Assembly (NCBI GenBank): GCA_029582155.1
Contig: CM055895.1
Coordinates: forward strand, 63,031,078 to 63,095,077
Origin: Panopea generosa
Lineage: Eukaryota; Mollusca; Bivalvia; Adapedonta; Hiatellidae
DNA: 64,000 bases
Direction of reading: 5' to 3'
Of the stretch, positions 49,161-61,100 are shown in pieces; position 1 is the stretch's first letter; every line of letters begins with the position of its first letter. Under the pieces are notes generated by a model, which did not search any database, was not told the origin of the DNA, and saw only the letters and a program-made list of their open reading frames with translations. The translations under genes were made by a program, and so were the position numbers.

Positions 49161-52100
49161 ATGGATGCCAGAGGTAAAACGATTCACGGTAAAAGACCCG
49201 TGAAAGGAAAAGGTAAATTAAGTTACATGCACAAAAGAAATCAGTTGTCATTTAATGGCGTTTCGCCCATGAAGGAGTTCGTAACTTCGTCTATATAATG
49301 TTTTCCTAAAGTGATTGCTTTATTAGAAAATAATATGGCCAAAGATTTGATATTTATTTATATGTATATGGAGGCAGTTTATATATATCCTAGAAAAGAG
49401 ATTCCAGAAGAAACGTTTTACCTGAATATTTGAATGCTCTAATATTCGTGTAGTCATAGGTGCTTTTGTTGTCTAAACAGTTTATCGCATGAGATGACAT
49501 TCTGCAGTTTAAGATCATAGGCCCTGTCATTAAAAAAACAAGAAAATAAATGCCAAAACGAAAATGTAGTTTAACAACGTTGTTTTGACTTTACATACAT
49601 ATAGTTCTGAACTGAGGCCCTACAGGGAATACTGAAATCTGAGCTCTATACATAGATCTAATATTCATGGTATGTCATAGCTGGGACAAAAACCCAATTT
49701 TACATCGGATTGGAGAAAACCTCCCTCTTGAAGGATATCAAGAAGGGGGCCACAGCAATAGATGCTGGTAGTCTATTCCAAGTAGGGATGGTCCTTGGGA
49801 AGAGACTGTACATGAAGTAGTCTGTAGATGGAGAATATTGTTGGTTCTTTTATGAGTGAGATACTCTTGTTCTGGTTGTTGCTAGAGTGAGATATTGCAA
49901 GGCTGGGATGTCAACCAATTAATTGACAATTATGTATAGAATTCTAAACTAGTTTCGATCGTCAGAATAATTGCAATATCTCTGTTTTATCAAAATTTAG
50001 GTTCCATATTGCCTCCTGGTGACCTTTTTGCCCTTGGTTCCAAGCCTTCAAGACCAGGAGGAGAGACAAGCTTCCCAAAGAGTTCAAGTTCATCGTCACT
50101 GTCAGGGGATAAGAAGCTAGATAGAAAGAGGGATTCCACAAGTTTACTCACTCCTGCAGCAGCAATAAAGAAACCTAAAATACTAGCACAGGGTCAGACA
50201 TTCACCCCGCTAGGACGACCGGCGGATCGAGAATCTGATCGTAGGGCATCGCCAATTCCCCCAGTAAGCCAGCTGTATGAGGAATCTGCAGTTGATGGTA
50301 AAATACGATGATATTGTCACTGAGAATACATCGCGATTTAGTTGAAGTTTTTCAATCAATTCATTAATTGTTATACATATATATCGAGTTTTAACAAATC
50401 TTCATGTAGTTGGAAATAGCAATTTTGGTTTAGAGATTTTTCATTTACATAGATACATACAATGCAGGATTCTCCACAGGAAGGAATGCAAGTGTAGGGG
50501 TAAAAGCGCGTAAACACCTTCAACACATTTTTAAGTGCTGTGTATTTAGTGTGTTTCATTTTAGGCATTAAAATGAGAAAAGATATGCAAAGAAAAATAA
50601 TGATTTAAAGGAAAGTAAGCTTTTTCAAAATTTAAAGAATTCAAGTGCTAGGCCTGGGGAATACCATTTCTGATAGTCAAGTGCTGGAGTGTCCCTGTGC
50701 TTAAATGACTGTGGAGAAACCTGCAATGAACCTCCTTATGACAAGAATGCAATATAATATTTGTATTTATCACATATGTATTAAAGGGAGAAAAAAATCT
50801 CTCATATGTATAAAGGAAATGATTTTTATTCCTTCTTTTCAACTGCTTTGACCTAATCTTAACTTTGTCTCAAACAATGTTTTTAAAAAACTTTGTTGTT
50901 ATGTGTCATATTTACAGTTGACCATGCCATCCTACTGACGGAAATACTGAGTGCAGAGGCAAAAAATGACTTTGAGCGTGTAGAAGGTCTTCTCTGTGGA
51001 ACAGTCAGATATCTCCATGGCAACAGATCCAAGCCAGATCAGCTAGTCTATCTGACCTTGATGTACCTGGCCAGGTTGAAACCCAATGTGTTTAATAGTG
51101 AAATTATCATAGAGGTAATATTTTTGTCTCAATTAAATATTGTTTGTTGAAATAAATATTAAGTTGAGAAATATATTCATTTCCTTGTCTCAGGAAAAGG
51201 TTATTTTTATGCACTGGTGCCTATAAAGTTCAATTTTAGAAACAAACATCTTTAAATTTTCTTAGGTGGTAATCTATAAAATATTTATATTCCTTTTAAA
51301 GTTATTAACCTTTTTAAATGAATTAGATCTTTTTATCTAACAGTATTTAAGTTTAAATGTTACTTTTTGTATTAACTTATTTAGGAGCTGTATAGGTAAA
51401 TTGGAGTTTCTTTCCTATATTAAGAGACAATACAATGTAGGTGATTTTCTCTTTATTGGCTAATATATTAATTACATGTATATATAATAACACATTTTCT
51501 TTGACATTTGCAATGTTTACAGTATGTTTTACTTATCCAGGCATTCTGTAGCTTGTTGAAGCGTGATATGTCATTAAACTTCAAGTCTAAAGGCAACCCT
51601 GTGGTGTCTGTGCTGGCGTGCAATGTGATGATGACATCATACTGCGAAGAAGACAATTGGCCAGATGATTTTGTCAAGGTTAATGTTTTAATATATATAT
51701 TCCATGTCATTTTTATTATTATCAACATCTGTCCAGTCCATTGGCCTGGTTAGCTCAGTCTGTAGCCCATCTGACTATCAATCTAGGCCATAGTCTCTGT
51801 GATGATTCATATATGACAATGCATCTAATTGTCCTTCTCTCACTGCTGATTCAAGTTGGAAAGTTATCAGTTACTTGCATAGATTGGTGTGTTCATATAT
51901 TGGTTAACCTTCCAGGATCCCAGGAAAGAGTGGTTTGGTTAACTGCTCGTCTGTTAGCCCTCAATGGCATAAAATGATGCTAAACATTTAAACAATTAAG
52001 CTGTGCCCAAAAAGCTCAGTCGGTAATGCATCGTGGTTGTGAGTTTGAATCCCCACTCGGCTACAGTCTGTGACGATTGATATTTAACATTGTGTCTCAT

Positions 52101-55100
52101 AATCATTCGTTTCTCACCGCTGATTCAAGTGGGAAAGTTATCATTTACTTGCTGAGATGCGGTGTGATCATCTGATCGTAACTGATCGTCTGTGAAACTC
52201 TCGGATAAAATGACGCTAAACCTTCATTCATTCATTCATTCATTCATTCATTCATTCATTCATTCATTCATTCAAACAATCAAATTGTCCAGTCCAGTGT
52301 TTATACTCTTTTTCAAGTTCATTCTGATTGTGTGCCAACCCATTCACTATTAGAGGCCTAATTTACCTCTCATTGTATTGCTTTGAAATGATCAGGTTAG
52401 AGCAGACATTATTCAACAAAAGTAGTATCCAGATACTGGTACCTGCTACAATGATTGACATAAATATTATTGCTGTCGGAATAGGTAGAAATTATTTATT
52501 TGCTTGTATGCTTTTATCGTTTGTTTTGTACTTATACTATATACAATAAATGGTTTTAATTAATAACCACAGGTGTATATAGACGATGCCCTTGGTGAGA
52601 GAGTCTGGGTGGATAGAGCAGATTGTAAAGGCTTCGTCGATAACATTGCCACAGCCTTTAACACAAATCTACCCAAAGGTGGTATGAGTTCTCTAGATGC
52701 AAAACCTGAACAAGGCTCGGGTAACTATTTAAGCTTTGATGTAATGTTAAAAATCTGAAATTTTCGTAGAATGAAGGTTTTCACAATAGTTTTTCTGTTC
52801 AACTGTCTTTCTTTGTTTCACACTGTTTAGATTTTATTGAAAATATATGCATTCAATGCAAATGATAAAAAGTTAAATAAAGATGCAGAAATGTAAGTTT
52901 ACAATTTAGTATCAATACAGTGTCGTGACTTCTTCTTAGTTTTTAAAATGTACTGATAAACTTAAATGTGTATAAGTTGTCTACATTGATTACAAACCAC
53001 GTAATATGATAAATGGTAAAATAATTGCATCAAATGATGGACTCGGATGTTTGAAACACACATTAATAATAAGGATACTAATTTTTAGCTTTCAAGTTAT
53101 GGTTTCCTACCTTTTTATAACATACCATGGTTTTCAAGAATTAAAATTGAAAAAAACAAACTCGAATAGAATAATAATGGGCAAAAAATGTGTTGCATTT
53201 AAGGTGGAGTTGTTTAAGGCCTAATAATAGAAAAACTGATAATGTGCAAGTAATGTGAAGGAATTTATTTAGACTGGTGGAATTGTAGTTTTATGACAAG
53301 GTAGCCACAACAATTTAATGTTTCCGTAGGGAACTTGAAGATTGGTGTATATTTAAAGATATACATGTACATGTAGATGTGTTCATATGAAACCTTTCTT
53401 ATTACCCTTTTGTACATGTATGAAACAATTTTGCATCACCATGAAAGTCAGCAGGTTTATTGTATTTTTTTAAACTTCTCTTTACCAGCAAGTCCACTGG
53501 TCAATGTTGGTGAGGAAGAGGAAAACAAGATGGAAGTGGACACGGACAAATCAGCCAGCAACATAGGGGAATTACAAAATGTTCAGGTTTATCCAAGGTT
53601 TGTATATGGCAGTTTAGTTGAAGTATCAGAGTTGTATAAAGTGAATCTATAACGATGATGCCTTGCAGATAAGGCCATCCTTAAAAAATATATTGTTTGC
53701 TGTGCTCCTACCTACTCCCATAAAATTACAGTTACCCAAACTTTTTTTATTGACTTTCAAAGCATTTCAATTTTTTTTTCATAATTTCTGTTCATTTTTC
53801 TATAAAATGACTATACAAAATCAAAAATTGGCAAAAAATAAAAATTAACTACCTGCCTACCCACATGAAAAATAATGGGTAGGAACACAGCAAACAAATA
53901 TTTTTTAAAGGATGGCCTAAGAACCACCCAAATATTACATTACAATACAAGATACATTCAACAAACAAGACTCTGTCAAGTTCTTTGCATATATTTTAAC
54001 TGGAGGACATTTTTATACAACTCGTAGTCATTATGGGTTTATTTTCTCACCCTCAAAAGTCTGTGTAGAAGACAGTCAATAGAACTGGATGTTATGTAGG
54101 AATAATGATGTCAGCATGTGAGTTTGTGACATCTTTTTACTCATGTGAGACAATTTATTGTTTGTTAAAATATATAGTATCATTTTATGTCATCAATGGA
54201 CATAACATAACAGATGATCAGTTAATCTAACTACTGGTTCCTGGGATCCTGGGAAGTTAACCAGTACTTGAGCACACCCATCTCCGCAAATAACTGATAA
54301 ACTTGAACCAGACACTGCAAATGACACTGGGACCCAGTGTCATATATCAATCATCACAGAGACTGTGGCCTTGCCGGGAATTGAACTCATAACCCTTGGA
54401 TTGATAGTCAGGCACATTACTGACTGAGCTAACATGGCCTGGCTACATGTGAGACAAACAAGTTGGAGCAGATGTTATCTTGCACTGCATTATAACCAGG
54501 ATATCCCGGTCTGATCTGCAAGAAAAAGTTTTAACATGTATTTAATTACATTTTAATGACAAGAATTAGGTCTTTCTTCGTCAACAAAACTGGATGCCAA
54601 TAAAAAATTGTATAACTTACAGTGTTGAAAACCCCAATCAATGATGAGGATTAACTGATTTATACATTATTGATAAAAGGAACTTTTGTTGTCATGGGAT
54701 ACCCTTCATCTGCAGGTTCCCATACCAAGTTGACAATATAGAGACATTTGTGATGGAGATTATAAAAGAGCAGCTGGTGAAGCGTCAGTTGATGGATGCA
54801 TCTGCTAAGAGTCTTATAAGACTGATGACGGCTACTTGTGGTTATGGTGAAGTAAGGCTGCTTGCATCACAGAAACTAGAGCTTTGGTTGCAGAACCCAA
54901 AGGTTTGTTTGTGCTAGTTGGAGACATATTTATTTTTTGTTGTCTGAGTGATCTAGAAATGAAAAAGATGCTTTTTATAAAAAACGGGTTTTATACCTCA
55001 TTTAATTTTTAGCTTACCTGAGCCAAAGGCTCACAGGTGAGCTTTTGTGATCGCCTGGTGTCCTTCGTCTGTTGTCCGTCGTTAACTTTTAGCTTCTAAC

Positions 55101-58100
55101 AACTTCTCCTCTGAAACCACTGGGCCAATTTTGATATAACTTCACAGAAATGTTCCTTGGGTGACTCTTTACCAAGTTTGTTCAAGCCATTTTGATTTGT
55201 CAAAAAACATGGCCGCCAGGGGGCAGGGCAAGTTTAATTAGTAAAAACATAAAAAATCGATTTTAAAATAATTTCACAGAAATGTTCCTTGGAGGACCCT
55301 TCACCAAGTTTGTTCAAACCGTAGTGATTCGTCAAAAAACATGTCAGCCAGGGGGTGGGGTTAGTTTACTATATAAGCTATAGTAAAAACTTAAAAAATC
55401 TTCTTGTCAGAAACATCTGGGCCAATTTTCATATAACTTCACAGAAATGTTCCTTGGGTGACCCTCTACTAAGTTTGTTCAAGCCATTTTGATTCGTAAA
55501 AAAACATGGCTGCCAGGAGGCGGTGCAGTTTTAATTAGTAAAAACTTAAAAAAACTTCTTGTCAGAAAGTTTGTTCAAACTGTAGTGATTCGTCAAAAAA
55601 CATTGCGGCCAGGGGGTGGGGTTAGTTTATTATATAAGATATAGTAAAAACTTAAAAAAGTCTTATTGTCAGAAACCACTGGGCATGTTTTGATATAACT
55701 TCACAGAAATGTTCCTTGGGTGACCCTCTACCAAGTTTGTTCAAGCCATCTTGATTTGTAAAAAAACATAGCCACCAATGGGCGGGGCAAGTTTAATTTG
55801 TAAAAACTTAAAAAATCTTCTTGTAAGAAACTACTGGCTCGATTTTAAAATAATTTCACAGAAATGTTCCTTGGAGGACCCTTCACCAAGTTTGTTCAAA
55901 CTGTAGTGATTTGTCAAAATAACATGGCGGCCAGCGGGTGGGGTTAGTTTACTACATGTATATAAGCTATTATAAAAACTTAAAAAATCTACTTGTCAGA
56001 AACATCTGGGCCAATTTTGATATTACTTCACAGAAATATTCCTTGGATGACCCTCTACCAAGTTTGGTCAAGCCATCTTGATTCGTCAAAAAAGATGGCT
56101 ACCAGGGGCCGGGGCAAGTTTAGTTAGTCAAAACTTTAAAAATCTCCTTGTCAGAAACTACTGGAATGATTTTAAAATATTTTCATAAAAATGTTCCTTG
56201 GAGGACCCTTCACCAAGTTTGTTCAAACCATAGTGATTCGTAAAAAAACATTGCGGCCATGGGTTTGAGGTTAGTTTACTATATAAGCTATAGTAAAAAC
56301 TTAAAAAGTCTTCTTGTCAGAAATCACCGAATTGATTTTAAAACAATTTCGCAGAAATGTTCCTGGGATGACCCTTTACCAAGTTTGTTCAAGCCGTTTT
56401 GATTTGTTCAAAAACATGACCGCCACAGTGAGGTGCTAGTTTACTATTTAGGCAGCTATAGTAAAAACTTCAAAAGCCTTCTTGTCAGAATCTATTGACC
56501 TGATTTCGATGTAATTTCACTGACATTTACCATGGGTGAACCTTTACAAAGTTTGTTCCAGCCATTGCGATTCGTCGAAAAACATAGTCGCCAGGAGGGG
56601 AGTCTGGTTTTCTTTATATGAATATATAGTGAAAACATTCTTTCGATATCTGATATCCAGATATCCGCACAAGGATACTATTGTTATCGCACAACTCTTC
56701 TACGCATCTGTTACATCTTCAAAACAAATCAAAATTATATCTACTTGCATATATATATTATATAATCTACTTAAGTTGTGTAATTCAAGGTCACTTAGGT
56801 GAGCGATATAGGGCCATCTTGGCCCTCTTGTTTATAAAGCAATTACAATGCTGATAGATCTATACATGATATAGCATTTGTTTGATATCAACAGTTTAAT
56901 ATGCGTAATTATTGATGTTTAGACAAAACTATCAGCATGAGTATGCACTCAAGGTCATATTTCATTTCCTATTATCTGTATTATTTGTGAACAGTTTCAA
57001 TATAACGGTCAGGTGTTCCTATTGTACTCTTCAAAATTCAAGATGGTGACTAAAAGAAAAGGAGAAAAATTAATAGAAATATCGATAAAAACAAGCAACT
57101 GACAAAATATTCCGCTTGATGATGATGTTGACAACATCACTGCACTGTCACTGCAACTTCCTTTGTCTGTCGCTTTGAACTTACTGTTAATTTATTTAAA
57201 AGAATCTTGATTTTTTTTTATTCTTTTGATATATTTCTTTCAGATTGAGGTATAGAATACAAATATCATTTTACAGTGTCTTGTCCAATATAGGTTTTTT
57301 ACCACACTACATACTCTTACAATATATTTCCATGCTGTACAAAACACAGTAAAATAACCTTATACTATGACATTGTAAATGGAATAAGCACTCATAAGTT
57401 TTCTAATGAAGCAGTTTTAGCTTGAAGCCTTCTCGAGTCATTAGTTGACTGTTTGAATATTTGAATTCACAACCCCTGGATTGGTTGTCAGATGGCTACT
57501 AATGAGCCAACTGTGCCCAGCTCTGTAGAATAAGCATGATTATCAACATCTCCTCTATTCGAGCCAAAATGTTTTACGAAAACAGGGCCTCTTCAAGACA
57601 TTGGACACATGCTATAATATTTTTTTCAGTTGGCACGGGCAGCCCAAGAGCTACTCATGTCCGTATGCATGAACTGTGTAGAACATGATGCGAGTGACAT
57701 GGAGGCTATGTCTTTACTGGTCAAGATGAGGATGAAAACAAAGCCACTTATAAATCACTATCTCAACTGTATCAGGTAGGGGGAAAATAACATCTCCTTC
57801 AATGTAAATCATTATCTCAACTGTATCGGGTAGGGGGAAAATAATATCTCCTTCAATGTAAATCACTATCTCAACTGTATCTGGTAGAGGGAAAATAACA
57901 TCTCCTTCATTGTAAATCACTATCTCAACTGTATCTGGTAGAGGGAAAATAACATCTCCTTCAATGTAAATCACTATCTTAACTGTATCTGGTAGAGGGA
58001 AAATAACATCTCCTTCAATGTAAATCACTATCTCAACTGTATCAGGTAGAGGGAAAATAACATCTCCTTCAATGTAAATCACTATCTCAACTGTATCAGG

Positions 58101-61100
58101 TAGGGGATAAATAACATCTCCTTCTTCAATGTAAATCACTATCTCAACTGTATCAGGTAGGGGATAAATAACATCTCCTTCTTCAATGTAAATCACTATC
58201 TCAACTGTATCAGGTAGGGGGGAAATAACATCTCCTTCTTCAATGTAAATCACTATCTCAACTGTATCAGGTAGAGGGAAAATAACATCTCCTTCAATGT
58301 AAATCACTATCTCAACTGTATCAGGTAGGGGGGAAATAATCTCATTCTCTAATGTAAATCACTATCTCAACTGTATCAGGTACGGTGGGAGGGGGAATAA
58401 CATCTCATTCTTCAGTGTAAATTACTATCTCAATTGTATTGGGTAGGGGGGAAATAATGTCTCCTTCTTCAATGTAAATTACTATCTTTAGAACATTGAC
58501 ATATGTTAAGTTTGGCAGTAACGATTTATCACCAGATTTTTTTGTAAATGTTATACATTTTATAAAAAGTTTCAAATTGAGGCTGTTGAAGAAATATAAA
58601 ACGGACTCAAGCATTTAAAACGGCCACTCTTGTTCTATACAGTAATTGATAACATCTTAGGTTAAACACAATTTACAAGAAAATCCCTGAACAGATCCAT
58701 CTGAAATTTTGCATAAGTGTCCTTCAGAATATGTTTCTTTATTCCTGAAAATATGAACATTTATCTTAATTAAAGCCTCATAAATTTCTGAAATGCACAC
58801 TATTTGATAATAACAAAAATGATTGTAATTAAATGTGTTTATAGTATTGCTAAAACTATTCATGTAGACCCATTTGTGACTGTTTTAAAAAAGCGAGAAA
58901 ATAAAAACTTCGATCGAAATGTGTGTTTCTTAGACGAGAACATTTTTGTAATTCGGTAATGACTGGGTTGCTTTCCGACTGTCCCTACGCCAGTGTTCGG
59001 AAGTACACAAATGAATACTGCAGTGGTAGTGTTTAGATTAAAACTAAGATAAGGGGTTCATTAACAAGATTAGAAAACTATGGCTTCACTAATATTATGT
59101 ACTGTATTTTTTTTGTTTTTTTTTGTTTAAAATATATAATATTAATGTCTGCAATAAAACTGTATTGAACGTAGTATGCACTATATCAGTTATACGCACT
59201 AAAAAACAATGAGTACAGAATATTAGTTTGGTCTAGTAACTCTTGATCCTCCCTTGCATATATGTGTGATACTATTGCATGTGCTGTCACAAATCACTTT
59301 ATCGCAGTCAATATTGAGAGGCTACCAAGGATGGTTTGTTTAGAACAGTTATTAAAAAGTTATTTTGTTTTTGATTATATATGAATGAGTCATTGCTTAA
59401 TATGTGCTTGTGGGTTCAGTTTATTAATACACTGAAGGGAATAAAGGGGACATTCTTAAAAACTATTTAACCGCAAGCAGTTATATAATTTTTAACCGCA
59501 TCCCCAACAGTTCCCAAAACTATGTTTTTCTCTGAAGTGAATTGATCATATATTACCGACCAACACGTTTCCGAAAAACCTTCGTAACTCCCCGTTTTCT
59601 GCCGAAGGTGTTTATCGGAAAGAGAAGAACATTAATTTGTAAACATAACCCATTCTTAATTATGTACTAATAATGTGCTTTATTTATGTTTTTATTTGCA
59701 AAGTCTCTCAGTGATCAAATAAACATGTATTCTATCATCTAGAAAAGTAAAACTCACTTAAATTAAAACTAAAAATGACCGTTTTGGAAGTTAAATGAGC
59801 CTTTAAGAAATGTCAGAAAAAAGTTTTTGTTGTCTGCTTGAAAATTGGATTTGACCTCCTGGATGATTGGCAGGTTGGCTAGGAGCTAGCTGTTGTATTA
59901 GTCACACACTGAATGCATGTACATGTATTATAGGAATCTTACATGGTTTGAGGTTCTGATAGAAAATTCTGCCGAGTTCCCACGACAGCAGTTGTCCCAG
60001 GGGATGGAATTTTCTATCCGAACCGAAAAAGTCATGAATGATTCTTTTTCTTGCATACCAATAATATTAAACAATTATTTTAACTTAATTTATCATTAGA
60101 GATTTTACAACAACCACTTTAAAGATGTTTAATTATATGATTTACGTCATTTATTTTATATGTTACGTCATCTACATGGTTCCAGGGTCACAGCACAAGA
60201 ATTTTATCTTGGCCCCGGTATAAATGTAGATATACTTATTCGGGTGCAAGAAAACTTCATTGAAAACTTTACATGCTATCAGATTACAGTTATATGCATT
60301 CTCTCTCACAGGCAGTTTACTTCTCAGTATCTACCATGTGTGGCGGTATTTTACTGATGCAATCCCCAGCCTTTTAATTTCATTGTATATATGACAAGTA
60401 CTTATAATTGTCTTATAGATTAATTAGAAAAATATTATCTTTAAGATATCAGGCTGCTCCACAAGTGTAAGAGGAGTATGTATGCATTTTACATGTAATT
60501 ATTCAATACACAAAATCGGTATGGTCTGTGAACTTTTCTAAGAAAATAAATACATGTACTATGTGTGTATACATGTTCAATAGATGGTATTCGGAATTGG
60601 TCTGACCACGTTTTTCCATGTAGCTACGGACATGATAGGTCACATGATTTATTGAAAATTACTTGTGCAGAAAATAAATTGTGAAGTCCAAGCTGACCGT
60701 TTTGGTACACTTGTTTTTTACCTACATCTACTTGTACTGGGAAAACACAATGTGACACCTTATCTGAAACACGTCTATTCACATGGATGTAACAAGTTTT
60801 CTGTGAAATTTTGCTATACCTTTTTAATTAATACCGTTGTTTATGTTCTTGTCGCTTGTGCTTATTGCTTATTGCTTCCATTTCTATCCCACTTTTTTTT
60901 TACTTGTTACTTTTGTTGTCCGTACAATACAGGTAGTTCAATAACACTGATCACAGCCAATATTTTATATTTGTTTTAATAATTTCTCTTTTAACCCTTT
61001 ACTCCATAGATACCCATTTTCCCACACCAATCACTGAAGGCCATTGAAAACAGTGCAGGAAGAGTTCAGATTGCTCGTAACGAGCAATCTGAACACTTCC

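Noticed and set aside
57714-58307. 197-codon minus-strand frame of repeated DVIFPLPDTVEIVIYIEG-like units
   Set aside because: It is the reverse of the INTS1 intron 8 minisatellite (unit 54 or 57 bp, multiples of 3), not an independent gene.
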